In this document: positions 1-7,512 of the stretch, one piece after another | Numbering within the stretch: position 1 is the stretch's first letter | Layout of the letters: each line of letters opens with the position of its first letter | Notes under the pieces: generated by a model | Databases searched by the model: none | What the model saw: only the letters and a program-made list of their open reading frames with translations | What the model was told of the DNA's origin: nothing | From: a bacterium | GTDB lineage: Bacteria; Planctomycetota; UBA11346 | DNA length: 17,396 nt | Direction of reading: 5' to 3' | Assembly (NCBI GenBank): GCA_020049615.1 | Contig: JAIFKN010000017.1 | Location: 1-17,396 of the forward strand | Program-made: the position numbers and the translations under genes

Positions 1-327
1 GATCAGTTCGATGATCGATGAACGGGCGGCCACGAACTGCGATTGCGCCACGCCAAGGTCGCGCTTGGCGTAGGCCAGACGGTCGGCCCAGCCGTCCGGA
101 TCGATGGCCATCAGCAGGGCCTTGTCCTGGGCCAGCAGCCGGCGCATGCGGTCGAGGAACACCGCTTCGACGTCGCTGATGTGGACCAGCACCTGGCGCG
201 CCGTCCATCCGCCCTTGCGGTAGCGCGCTGCCAGCATGCGCTCATTGGCGTCATAGAGCGGCACCGTGCGGTCGCGCAGTTCTCGCAGGGTGCGGACGAT
301 GGACGCGGGGATGGTGGGCTTGGCCAT
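1..327 (-). CDS. DinB-like four-helix protein, partial (C-terminus beyond window)
   Basis: The reading frame gives 109 residues from the ATG at 327 and runs off the window edge without a stop. The segment GGWTARQVLVHISDVE near residues 38-53 looks like the helix of the DinB/YfiT superfamily that carries a metal-binding histidine (family knowledge). These proteins are four-helix bundles, often thiol-dependent or hydrolase-like metalloenzymes of unknown substrate. The remaining metal ligands would lie in the missing part. The gene starts 29 bases after the cobC stop on the same strand, so it could be read from the cobalamin operon, but nothing ties it to B12. I see no strong ribosome binding site before the ATG, so the start is moderately secure. 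The G/C-rich third positions fit a real gene. Confidence 0.72.
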   Translation of the reverse strand, partial: MAKPTIPASIVRTLRELRDRTVPLYDANERMLAARYRKGGWTARQVLVHISDVEAVFLDRMRRLLAQDKALLMAIDPDGWADRLAYAKRDLGVAQSQFVAARSSIIELI

Positions 328-356
328 GCGGCCGGTATGGCGCGGCGCGGCGGATA

Positions 357-917
357 TCAACCCGGGACGCGATTGTGCCAACGCAGCACCCCACGGCCGA
401 CATCGTAGCGGTCGAGGCAGGTGAGCCCGTAGGGGTCCCAGGCCAGGTCGAGGGCGCGCGGGATGGGCAGGCCGATCCATGCCGCGAGGATCGCGCGCAG
501 GCTGCCGGCATGGGCCAGGATCAAGGTCGGCCGGTCATCGAGCGCGACCACCGCCGCGGCGATGGCGCGGGCGGCGCTGGCCTTGAACGACTCGCCACCG
601 GGCGGGACGGCGGTGACCGGGTCGGCGTAGATGAAGGCGGCATCCCGGTTGTCGCTCCACGGCAGTCCTTCCCACTGGCCGAAGCTCTGCTCGCGGAAGG
701 CGCGCAACTGGTCGTGCGGCAGTCCGAGATCGGCGGCGGGGACGGATGCCCGTGCCAGATCGCTGCTCAGCACCCTGGCCACGCCAAGACCCTGCAGATG
801 CGCCTTCACCGCCGGCCAACGCCGCACCGCTTCCTCGCTGGGCGGATCGTCGCGCCAGCCGATCGGCGCCCCGCCGACCGACAGCGGGCCATGGCGCATG
901 AGCCAGAGCGGACTCAT
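357..917 (-). CDS. cobC: CobC-like alpha-ribazole-5'-phosphate phosphatase (histidine phosphatase family)
   Basis: The 186-residue product has the histidine phosphatase signature LMRHG near its start (catalytic His9), FGQWEG with the proton-donor Glu near 83, and the second histidine in LILAHAGSLR at about 136. In CobC-type enzymes this fold removes the 5'-phosphate from alpha-ribazole phosphate or cobalamin phosphate, the last step of nucleotide-loop assembly. I chose the ATG at 917 because it overlaps the cobS stop as ATGA and puts the RHG motif at the usual distance. A GTG at 929 would add four residues. The family is broad and phosphoglycerate mutase-like, so the specific role rests on its place directly after cobU and cobS behind a cobalamin riboswitch. 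Confidence 0.88.
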   Translation of the reverse strand: MSPLWLMRHGPLSVGGAPIGWRDDPPSEEAVRRWPAVKAHLQGLGVARVLSSDLARASVPAADLGLPHDQLRAFREQSFGQWEGLPWSDNRDAAFIYADPVTAVPPGGESFKASAARAIAAAVVALDDRPTLILAHAGSLRAILAAWIGLPIPRALDLAWDPYGLTCLDRYDVGRGVLRWHNRVPG

Positions 918-1648
918 GCCGCACCCCACAGCAGGACCACAAGCACAGCCCCCTCCGCAAGCTGGTTGCCGGCCCCGAGCAGGTCACCGCTCTGGCCACC
1001 GAGGCGATGCCACAGATACGCGCCCCACAGCGCAGCCGCGACGACGGCCGCGCAACCGCCCCAGGCGGCGCGCTGGAGGCCGAGGTCATAGGCCAAGACG
1101 GTGGCGCCGAGCGCCAGGGCAGTGCCCAGCCATGGCACCCAGCGCGGGATCTGCGCTGTGATCTCCTTGGCCAGACCCTCGCCCAAGGCGGGCAGCCGGG
1201 TAAGCGGCGCCGCCGTCCAGCGACCCCACGCCATCGCCAGCATCATCCCCGGCACCGCTGCCGCCCCGAGCGCGACCAGGCAGGCGACCCGCAGGGTCAG
1301 CACGACCCACAGCGCCATCGCGCCGTAGGCGCCGATGCGCGAGTCCTTCATGATCACCAGGACCTTCTCGGTGGTGAATCCACCGCCCAGGCCGTCGGTG
1401 GCGTCGGTCGCGCCGTCCTCGTGGAAGCCGCCGGTCAGCAGCAGGCCCGCCGCCACCGCCAGCACGGCTGCGACCCAGGGCGGCAGGCCGAGCGACAGCC
1501 CGACGAAGATGCCGCCGACCGCGGCACCGACCGCGGCACCGACCAGCGGATACCAGGCGACCGCCGGCGACAGATCCTGGACCCGGGTATCCGGCCCCGG
1601 TACCGGCAGGCGGGTGAGGAAGCGGACCGCCGCGATCAGGGCGCGCAT
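914..1648 (-). CDS. cobS: CobS, adenosylcobinamide-GDP ribazoletransferase (cobalamin synthase)
   Basis: The 244-residue integral membrane protein carries the hallmark acidic motif GGFHEDGATDATDG at residues 73-86, followed by EKVLVIMKDSRIGAYG, both diagnostic of CobS/CobV. It joins adenosylcobinamide-GDP to alpha-ribazole or its phosphate in the inner membrane, giving cobalamin or its phosphate. The rest is several hydrophobic Ala/Gly/Leu/Val-rich helices, and the length is normal for the family. I chose the ATG at 1648 (MRALIAAVRFLTRLPVPG, the typical CobS N-terminus). It overlaps the end of cobU by 13 bases. An upstream start at 1681 would add 11 residues without family similarity. Its stop overlaps the cobC ATG. 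Confidence 0.96.
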   Translation of the reverse strand: MRALIAAVRFLTRLPVPGPDTRVQDLSPAVAWYPLVGAAVGAAVGGIFVGLSLGLPPWVAAVLAVAAGLLLTGGFHEDGATDATDGLGGGFTTEKVLVIMKDSRIGAYGAMALWVVLTLRVACLVALGAAAVPGMMLAMAWGRWTAAPLTRLPALGEGLAKEITAQIPRWVPWLGTALALGATVLAYDLGLQRAAWGGCAAVVAAALWGAYLWHRLGGQSGDLLGAGNQLAEGAVLVVLLWGAA

Positions 1649-2163
1649 GGCTTCACCGTCATCGGCAGTCCGCACACGCACAGCACCACCTCGTGCGCAG
1701 CGCGGGCGAGGCGCTGGTTGGCCCAGCCCTGCAGATCGCGGAACTGGCGGCCCATCACCGTCTCCGGCACCACGCCGGAACCGACCTCGTTGGTGACCAG
1801 GACGAGGGTGCAGGGCGGATCAGCGACCAGTACGCACAGCCGGTCGACCTCCTCGAGGATCGACTCCTCGTCCCATTGCAGCGCCATCGCCCGGCCCGCC
1901 AGCCACAGGGTCATGCAGTCGACCAGGGCGGCGCCGGTGCGCGGGACGGCGGCGACCAGATCCGCAGCGACCTCGACGGTGTCCCAGCCGCGGTCAGCGC
2001 GGTCGGCGCGGTGCCGGGCGATGCGCGCGGCCATCTCCGGATCGGCGGCGTCGAGGTGCGCGGTCGCCAGGTACTGGCGCGGTGCGGGCAGCGCCTCGAC
2101 CCGGCGCTGGGCGTAGGAGGACTTCCCACTGCGGGCTCCGCCGGTGACCAAGAGGCTCTTCAT
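1636..2163 (-). CDS. cobU: CobU, adenosylcobinamide kinase / phosphate guanylyltransferase
   Basis: The 175-residue product begins with the P-loop GGARSGKS (residues 8-15). RHRADRADRGWDTVE follows, in which His51 corresponds to the histidine that is guanylylated during the transfer reaction. VTNEVGSGVVPE and FRDLQGWANQRLA complete the CobU/CobP pattern. The enzyme phosphorylates adenosylcobinamide and then transfers GMP to make adenosylcobinamide-GDP, the CobS substrate, in the cytoplasm. Length matches the family (about 180). The ATG overlaps the stop of the upstream binding-protein gene as ATGA, and its own end overlaps cobS, so the three genes are probably translationally coupled. Confidence 0.96.
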   Translation of the reverse strand: MKSLLVTGGARSGKSSYAQRRVEALPAPRQYLATAHLDAADPEMAARIARHRADRADRGWDTVEVAADLVAAVPRTGAALVDCMTLWLAGRAMALQWDEESILEEVDRLCVLVADPPCTLVLVTNEVGSGVVPETVMGRQFRDLQGWANQRLARAAHEVVLCVCGLPMTVKPCAP

Positions 2164-3083
2164 GGATAGGCCTTGTCATGCAGCAGCTCTGCCGCGTCGA
2201 GCATGGAGACGCCAGGGCTATCGAACAAGTCGACCGGCAATTCGATGATCGCCCCGTCGCGTACTGCGCGCAGACCGCTGAAACCGGGCATGCGACGCAA
2301 CGACGCTCCTGCTCCTTCGCGGGTGACGATCAGGTCCGGATCGATGACGATGGCCTGCTCGGCGCCGAGCTTGGGCCAGGCCTCGGCGAAGCGGCCCTCG
2401 GCCGCGTCGACCAGTCCGGCCGCGACGACGATGTCATGGTAGGAGGTGCCGACCGTGCCGCCGTAGACCTCCTCGCCAGCCGGCGTGACGACCAGGGTCC
2501 GGCGCCGCACCAGGTCCGATGGCAGGTGCGCGGCGATTGCGGCCATGCGCCGCTCCAGCTGGGCTGCGATGCGCTCGCCGCGCTCGGGATTGCCGATCAG
2601 GACGGCGATGCGGCGCAGGTTGGCGGTCAGCTCACGCATGCCGCCAGCCGGTCCGAGGTCGAACACGGCGATGCCCGTGTCGCGCAGGCGTTGGATGCGG
2701 TCGCGGTCGGCGCCGCTGAAGGTCGACACCAGCACCAGATCCGGACGCACGCCGATGATCGCCTCCAGATCGGTCAGGCCGGGCAGGCGCGGCAGGCCGG
2801 CATGGCGCCAGGCGTCGGGTCCCTGCACCCACGAACTGATCGCGGCGATGCGGTTCGGTTCGACGAGGTGTCCGAGCAGCTCATCGCTGACCAGGTCGAG
2901 CGAGACGATCCGCCGCCATTCGCGCACCGGCAGCGCGGTGCCACGCGCATCGACCACGGTCGCCGCAGCGGCGGCGGCGGAAACCGCGGTGGGGCCGGTT
3001 TCCGCCCGATGTCCGACCGCCACGACGGCGAACCCGGCGAGCAGCAGCGCAAGCAGGTAGACAGCGAGGTTGAGCGCGGTCAT
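2160..3083 (-). CDS. btuF: BtuF-type periplasmic corrinoid-binding protein of an ABC importer
   Basis: The 307-residue protein starts with one hydrophobic segment (about residues 5-24) that could be a signal peptide or a membrane anchor. I see no lipobox cysteine. The remainder has the layout of class III substrate-binding proteins (Peripla_BP_2): WRRIVSLDLVSDELLGHL, LTDLEAIIGVRPDLVLVS (the usual 'leap to the second strand' motif), and a second lobe with VYGGTVGTSYHDIVVAAGL and EQAIVIDPDLIV. Such proteins deliver corrinoids, hemes or siderophores to a FecCD/BtuC permease. The corrinoid assignment comes from the riboswitch and the cob genes next to it. Its ATG overlaps the ATPase stop (ATGA), and its stop overlaps the cobU ATG. 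Confidence 0.85.
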   Translation of the reverse strand: MTALNLAVYLLALLLAGFAVVAVGHRAETGPTAVSAAAAAATVVDARGTALPVREWRRIVSLDLVSDELLGHLVEPNRIAAISSWVQGPDAWRHAGLPRLPGLTDLEAIIGVRPDLVLVSTFSGADRDRIQRLRDTGIAVFDLGPAGGMRELTANLRRIAVLIGNPERGERIAAQLERRMAAIAAHLPSDLVRRRTLVVTPAGEEVYGGTVGTSYHDIVVAAGLVDAAEGRFAEAWPKLGAEQAIVIDPDLIVTREGAGASLRRMPGFSGLRAVRDGAIIELPVDLFDSPGVSMLDAAELLHDKAYP

Positions 3084-3841
3084 GGCCGACGCTCCAGCAG
3101 GCGGAAGCCCAGCGCCCCGCCCGGTACCGGGGCGACACGGAAGGCCTCGCCGAGATGCGCCTCGGTCAGGACCTCGGCCGGCGGCCCATCGGCGACGATG
3201 CGGCCGGCATGCATCAGGGCGACTCGATCAGCGACCCGGCAGGCATCGTCAAGATGATGCAGGACGATGACGATGCAGCGCCCGCCGGCTGCCAGTCGAC
3301 GGACAAGATCGAGCAGGGCGAGGGCATGGCCGACGTCAAGGGAGGCGGTCGGTTCGTCCATGAGCACGCAGGGCGCCCCGGTGGCCAGGGCGCGTGCGAC
3401 CAGCACCCGCTGCTGCTCGCCGGCCGACAGGGTGCTGAAGGTGCGTGCGGCGAGGTGGCCTGCATCGACCGCGGCGATGGCCTCGTCGATCGCGGCCTGG
3501 TCCGCTGCCTGCTGCCCGCCGAGCCAGCCGTGGTGGGCATAGCGCGCCGCCGCCACCGCCGCCCGCACCGGCAGGGCCGCCGCCAACTGGCTGCGCTGCG
3601 GTACATAGGCGACCTGGCGGGCGCGGGCCTGCGCATCGAGCCGGCTCAGGTCGGTGCCGGCGAAGGCGATCCGCCCGCTGGCCGGCAGCAGGCCGAGGAT
3701 GGCCTTCAGCAGCGTGCTCTTGCCCGCCCCGTTCGGCCCCACCAGGGCGGTGACCGCGCCCGACGCGGCGGTGAAGTCGATGCCGGCGAGGACCGGGCAG
3801 GAGCCGCGGCGTACGGTCAGGCCCGAGACGGCGAGGCTCAC
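3080..3841 (-). CDS. btuD: BtuD/FecE-type ABC transporter ATP-binding protein (corrinoid import)
   Basis: The 253-residue ATPase has Walker A GPNGAGKST (residues 35-43), the signature LSAGEQQR (about 138-145), Walker B CVLMDEP (about 158-164) and the switch histidine in VLHHLDD. AYVPQ is the Q-loop. This arrangement is typical of the FecE/BtuD/HmuV group that energises vitamin B12, heme and iron-chelate import. I chose the GTG at 3841, which overlaps the permease TGA as GTGA and gives MSLAVSGLTVRRG, the normal ATPase N-terminus. The frame stays open far upstream, but that extension is Arg/Gly-rich and lies opposite the permease frame, so it is not coding. The stop overlaps the next ATG. Confidence 0.93.
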   Translation of the reverse strand: MSLAVSGLTVRRGSCPVLAGIDFTAASGAVTALVGPNGAGKSTLLKAILGLLPASGRIAFAGTDLSRLDAQARARQVAYVPQRSQLAAALPVRAAVAAARYAHHGWLGGQQAADQAAIDEAIAAVDAGHLAARTFSTLSAGEQQRVLVARALATGAPCVLMDEPTASLDVGHALALLDLVRRLAAGGRCIVIVLHHLDDACRVADRVALMHAGRIVADGPPAEVLTEAHLGEAFRVAPVPGGALGFRLLERRP

Positions 3842-4842
3842 AGCGTGCCCTCCCGCCGCGCCCGGATCAGCAGGACGAGGAACACCGGCCCGCCGACCAG
3901 GCCGGTCACCACGCCCAGGGGCAGTTCGCCCGCGCCATGGATACCGAACCAATCCGCGCCGAGCGGCACCGCACGCGCGACCACGTCGCACAGCACCAGC
4001 AGGATCGCTCCGCCGAGGGCGGCGGCTGGCACCAGGCGGCGGTGCTCGACCCCGGCGAAGGGGCGCAGGGCGTGGGGCACGACCAGACCGATGAAGCTGA
4101 GCGCCCCACCGATGGCGACGGCCGCGGCGGCGAGCAGCGCGGTCCAGGCCAGCAGCCAGCGCCGGGCACGCGCGGTGTCGACGCCCATCGCAGCCGCCTC
4201 CTCCTCGCCTGCGAGCAGCAGGTCGCAGGTGCGGCCCCAGGCCCAGGCGGCGCAGATCCCGGCCGTCACCAGCGGCACGGCGAGGGCGATGTGGCCGAGG
4301 CCCTTGCCGTCGACCCCGCCCTGGCCGAATCCGGTCAGGGCGCGGGCCAGTTCCCAGCGCCCCGCCGCCAGGCTGGTGATCAGTCCGGAAACGGCACCGA
4401 CCACGGCGGTGATGACGAAGCCGGTGAGCAGCACCGCGACCATGCCGCCGCCCCCGCGTCCAGCAGTGGCCAGGAGTAACGCGAGGGCGCCGGCCGCCCC
4501 GGCCAAGCAGCCGAGCGGCAGCATCAGTTCGGGCGCCAGCCACGCTGGCAGCACGCCGATGGCGACGGTGTGGGCGACCAGGGCCAACTGCCCGCCCAGC
4601 GTCGCCCCGGCGGTGGTGCCAACGACGTCGGGCGAGGCGAGCGGGTTGCGGAACAGGCCCTGGACCAGCACCCCAGCCACCGCCAGGGCCGCCCCTGCGA
4701 GCGCGGCGCAGGCCGTGCGCATCAGGCGCAGATCGCGGATCGCGCCCTCGGCGCCGGTCCCGCCCGAGCCGACGGCCAGCGACAGGGCGATGGCCCCGGC
4801 GAGGATGGCGGCAAGAACGAGGAGGACGGCGCCCAGGCGCAT
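3838..4842 (-). CDS. btuC: BtuC/FecCD-type ABC transporter permease (corrinoid import)
   Basis: The 334-residue protein is almost entirely hydrophobic, with about ten predicted membrane helices, as in the FecCD/BtuC family. Family landmarks are GALLAGAALAVAGVLVQGLFRNPLASPDVVG-like sequence near residues 45-75 (abridged reading: VAGVLVQGLFRNPLASPD), ALTGFGQGGVDG in the middle and GLVVPHALRP near residue 260, the loop that contacts the ATPase. It forms the inner-membrane channel with the downstream ATPase. The ATG at 4842 lies 9 bases after the receptor stop. No strong ribosome binding site is visible, so translation may depend on readthrough from the receptor gene. Confidence 0.93.
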   Translation of the reverse strand: MRLGAVLLVLAAILAGAIALSLAVGSGGTGAEGAIRDLRLMRTACAALAGAALAVAGVLVQGLFRNPLASPDVVGTTAGATLGGQLALVAHTVAIGVLPAWLAPELMLPLGCLAGAAGALALLLATAGRGGGGMVAVLLTGFVITAVVGAVSGLITSLAAGRWELARALTGFGQGGVDGKGLGHIALAVPLVTAGICAAWAWGRTCDLLLAGEEEAAAMGVDTARARRWLLAWTALLAAAAVAIGGALSFIGLVVPHALRPFAGVEHRRLVPAAALGGAILLVLCDVVARAVPLGADWFGIHGAGELPLGVVTGLVGGPVFLVLLIRARREGTL

Positions 4843-4851
4843 GGACGGGGA

Positions 4852-6762
4852 TCAGAAGCGTCCGGCGAGGGTGAGCCAGTAGGAGCGCGGGGCGGTCGCG
4901 TAGACCGTGCCGAAGCTGCTGTTGGTCACGTAGCGCTGGTCGAACAGGTTGTCGATGCGCAGGGCGAGGTCCCAGCGCTCGCCCATGGAGACGCCGATCG
5001 CCGCATCGGCGACGGTGGCCCCATCGACCCGATCCGAGCCGCCGGTGTTGGCATAGTACGCGGTCGTCCGCCGGACTCCGATGGTCTGGCGCAGGGCCAG
5101 GCCGTCGGCAAGGGTCTCGCGCAGGCTGGCTCGGGTGCTGCCGGCATGGTGCGGCGCGAACGGAGTCTCACGGCCGGTGGCGTCCTCGGCGTCGAGCAGG
5201 GTGTAGCTGCCCTCGAGCCACACCGTCACCGCATCGGTCACGGCCCGTTCGGCCGCGGCCCCTGCTTCCATGCCACGAGACACCGAGGTCCCGCGGTCGT
5301 TGAGGTAGGTCGCCAGCAGCGGCCCCGACCAGCCATCGGGATCGTTGTAGACGATCTGGTCGTCGACCTCGATGCGGAATGCGGTCGCCGACAGTTTGAA
5401 GCCCGCAGCGACGGTCCAGTCGAATCCGGCCTCGTAGGAGAGGCTGTCCTCGGGCTGGAGATCCGGATTGCCGTTGGAGACGAAAGGTTCGACGTTGTAG
5501 AGTTGATACAGGGTGGGCGCCTTGAAGCCGGTCGAGGCCGCCGCCCGCACCTTGAGGCTGGCGGGAAGGACGAACCAGGCGGCGGCCAGCCGTCCGGTCG
5601 AGGCCTCGCCGAACTCCTGATGACGGTCGAGGCGGGCGGTCGCGGCGACCTCGGCGCGCTCGTGGGTCCAGGCCGCACCGAGATAGCCGCCGAACTGGCC
5701 AATCCCGGTGTCGAACACCGGATCCGAAGCAGGCGAGTAGCGCGTCATGGCGGTGTCGCGCCGTGCATCGGCGCCCAGCGTCAGATCGACGCCGCCGCCG
5801 AGCCCGACCGTACCGCGGGCCGAGCCGTACAGCGTCGTGCTGTCGTAGGTGCCCGGGTCGTTGGTGGTGTAGGTCGACTCGTAGGACGAGTTCTGCCACG
5901 ACAGGTCGATGTCGAGACTGACTCCGGTACCGCGATCGAACCCGGCACCGGCGGCGAGCTGCTGCTGTTCGTACAGGTTCTCGGAATCGGCGTCGTCCGG
6001 TCCACTGCCGTCGTACTCCTGGCGGTTGCGGACGGTCGCCCCGACCACATGCAGGGTCAGGCCGTCGGCGGCATCGAACTCGAAGCGTCCGCGGGCGGCA
6101 TGGCGCTGGGTGCTGTCATCCTCGAGCTCCGACGGATCCCCTTCCGGATCGCTGGTCGTCGAGCTGAAACCGTCGCTGGCCAGTCCCTGCAGCGAGATGG
6201 CGTAGCCGCCGATGCCGGGGATCGGGCCGGTGGCCACCGTCTCGCCGGCGAGGGTGCCGAACGAGCCGGCCGTCGCCGATACGCGCAGCTCGTGGTCGGC
6301 GGTCGGACGGGCGGTGCGCAGATCGACGACGCCGCCGACCGCACCGCTGCCGTAGAGCCCGGACTGCGAGCCCTTGAGCACCTCGATGGCGTCGACGCCG
6401 GCCGGCGCGAACAGCGGCAGGCGCACGCCGCCGTTGATGCTCGACTGGTCCTCGAACGGGATGCCGTCGACCAGGACCAACGTGTACTTGCCGTCGAGCC
6501 CGCGCAGCCGCAGCGCCGTGGTGCCGCCATCGACGCCGCCGCCGGTGCTCCAGACCGCCACGCCCGGCAATTCGCGCAGCCAGTCGGTGGCGTTGACCGA
6601 GCCGCCGCGGACGGCGACATCGTCGGCCTCGACCAGCTCGACCGAGACCGGCGCACGTTCGAGTTCGGTCTCGCGCCGCTCGGCGGTGACGATGATGGTG
6701 GGGCCGTCCTCGGCCGCGGCGAGGGCCACGGCGAGGAGGGTCAGTGACAGGGTGCGGGGCAT
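4852..6762 (-). CDS. btuB: BtuB-type TonB-dependent outer-membrane corrinoid receptor
   Basis: The 636-residue product begins with a signal peptide (MPRTLSLTLLAVALAAA, probable cleavage before EDG). A TonB box-like TIIVTA follows at about residues 22-27. The plug domain contains LRELPGVAV, LRLRGLDGKYTLVLVDGIP, VDAIEVLKGSQSGLYGSGA and GGVVDLRT. The rest alternates as a beta-barrel, with late landmarks KVRAAASTGFKAPTLYQLY and NLQPEDSLSYEAGFDW, and ends in the terminal phenylalanine (LTLAGRF) typical of outer-membrane barrels. Length is close to E. coli BtuB. The frame stays open upstream to 6921, but that part lies in the riboswitch leader, so I placed the start at 6762 with the signal peptide. 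The riboswitch directly upstream makes a corrinoid ligand likely. Confidence 0.94.
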   Translation of the reverse strand: MPRTLSLTLLAVALAAAEDGPTIIVTAERRETELERAPVSVELVEADDVAVRGGSVNATDWLRELPGVAVWSTGGGVDGGTTALRLRGLDGKYTLVLVDGIPFEDQSSINGGVRLPLFAPAGVDAIEVLKGSQSGLYGSGAVGGVVDLRTARPTADHELRVSATAGSFGTLAGETVATGPIPGIGGYAISLQGLASDGFSSTTSDPEGDPSELEDDSTQRHAARGRFEFDAADGLTLHVVGATVRNRQEYDGSGPDDADSENLYEQQQLAAGAGFDRGTGVSLDIDLSWQNSSYESTYTTNDPGTYDSTTLYGSARGTVGLGGGVDLTLGADARRDTAMTRYSPASDPVFDTGIGQFGGYLGAAWTHERAEVAATARLDRHQEFGEASTGRLAAAWFVLPASLKVRAAASTGFKAPTLYQLYNVEPFVSNGNPDLQPEDSLSYEAGFDWTVAAGFKLSATAFRIEVDDQIVYNDPDGWSGPLLATYLNDRGTSVSRGMEAGAAAERAVTDAVTVWLEGSYTLLDAEDATGRETPFAPHHAGSTRASLRETLADGLALRQTIGVRRTTAYYANTGGSDRVDGATVADAAIGVSMGERWDLALRIDNLFDQRYVTNSSFGTVYATAPRSYWLTLAGRF

Positions 6763-6833
6763 ATGGGACGCCGTCCTAGGCGGCGGGGTTGGTTGCCCGC
6801 GGCGCACCTTCGGAATACGGAACGGCCCAGCAG

Positions 6834-6850
6834 CCGGGCGACTCGCCCGG
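6834..6850 (-). promoter_or_regulatory. Hairpin in the btuB leader, possible riboswitch expression platform
   Basis: A perfect 7-bp stem (CCGGGCG / CGCCCGG) with a 3-base loop lies between the riboswitch aptamer and the btuB ATG. There is no following U-run, so it does not look like a classical intrinsic terminator. It could be part of a switch that controls translation or Rho access. The stem is seen directly; the regulatory role is inferred from position. Confidence 0.4.
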
Positions 6851-6893
6851 TGTGGAACCGTCCCCATCCCCGAGGGGGCGAAACCGCGAGGCC

Positions 6894-7054
6894 CAGGCCG
6901 GTCTCCGGACTCCCAGATCATCCCTCGCCCGGCCTTCCCACGCTTCTGCAGCGCAGTGGCATCTCCGGGTCCGGTCCCTGGTCACCGTTGCGGGTCAGCG
7001 CCGTCCCGCTGCGGCCCGGTGGGCTTTCCCACCTGCGCCACGGCAGGACACCTG
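6894..7054 (-). promoter_or_regulatory. Cobalamin riboswitch (AdoCbl-type aptamer) upstream of btuB
   Basis: Read on the minus strand, the aptamer shows the conserved blocks in order. CAGGTGTCC is at the 5' side, then GGTGGGAAAGCCCACC, then GACCCGCAACGGTGA. The B12 box GCCACTG follows at 6954-6960, then GGGAAGGCC and a region with GGGATGA. The 3' block GGAGACCGGCCTG closes it near 6894-6906. CAGG (7051-7054) can pair with CCTG (6894-6897) as the outer P1 stem. Such riboswitches reduce expression when cobalamin is bound. The regulated unit is the whole downstream btuB-btuC-btuD-btuF-cobU-cobS-cobC run. The leader leaves about 130 bases between aptamer and start codon. Confidence 0.96.
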
Positions 7055-7064
7055 AACGGGGAAA

Positions 7065-7092
7065 ACGCTAGCAGCACGTGCAGCCCCCGCAA
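7065..7092 (-). promoter_or_regulatory. Candidate sigma70-like promoter for the riboswitch-btuB operon
   Basis: On the minus strand, TTGCGG (7087-7092) and TAGCGT (7065-7070) are separated by 16 bases, which would start transcription near 7058, just before the riboswitch aptamer. Both boxes deviate from consensus, and the sigma preferences of this organism are unknown. The position is the main support. Confidence 0.35.
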
Positions 7093-7134
7093 GCCACCCG
7101 TTGCGGGACTGCGGAACCCGCCTTGAATCCGTTC

Positions 7135-7467
7135 ATGTATCTGGACATCCCGGCCAGCGCCAACCTCGACGAACCGGTCATGGCGACCTTCAAGGCCGAT
7201 GGTCCGGCGCAGCCGGTGCGCGAACTGCGCCTGTGGCGGGACGGAGCCTGGATCTGGTGCTCGGTCACCGGTTGGGACGAGGCGGGTCCGGTGCCGGCAG
7301 CGATCCAACTGATCGAGGAGAGTGGCGACGGCCCGGCCCGTCTGGTCCACGGCGGACCGCTCGGTCTGCGCCTGGGGACAGGCGCGGTCGTGCGCTGGAG
7401 CACCGCCGATGCGGCGCAGTGGGGCGAACCCTATCTGATCGTCACGCCCGACGCGCAGTGGCGCTGA
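7135..7467 (+). CDS. Small hypothetical protein (110 aa), unrecognised family
   Basis: I do not recognise this protein. It is a soluble, acidic 110-residue product starting MYLDIPASANLDEPVMATF, rich in Trp and charged residues, with no signal peptide or membrane segment. Alternating hydrophobic residues such as LRLWRDGAWIWCSVTGWDE and AVVRWSTADAAQWGEPYLIV suggest beta strands. The third codon positions are strongly G/C, and the overlapping minus-strand frame is Arg-rich and unlike a protein, so the plus strand is the coding one. I chose the ATG at 7135. TTG (7123) and GTG (7078) in the same frame are possible but would run into the divergent operon promoter. No ribosome binding site is obvious. 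It is transcribed away from the btuB riboswitch. Confidence 0.65.
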   Translation: MYLDIPASANLDEPVMATFKADGPAQPVRELRLWRDGAWIWCSVTGWDEAGPVPAAIQLIEESGDGPARLVHGGPLGLRLGTGAVVRWSTADAAQWGEPYLIVTPDAQWR

Positions 7468-7512
7468 TCCGTCCATCACCGCCACACGCCGCTATATCGA
7501 CGCTGGAGCCGC

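Noticed and set aside
4570..6747. Long plus-strand 725-residue frame opposite btuB
   Set aside because: It is a GC-driven shadow, with no ordered motifs, while the minus strand encodes a complete TonB receptor.
4852..6921. Receptor frame extended N-terminally to 6921
   Set aside because: The extra 53 residues are encoded in the riboswitch leader, and a proper signal peptide starts at 6762.
6982..7485. Minus-strand 167-residue frame opposite the small hypothetical gene
   Set aside because: It is Arg/Gly/Ala-rich, crosses the riboswitch and its promoter, and looks like the shadow of the plus-strand gene.
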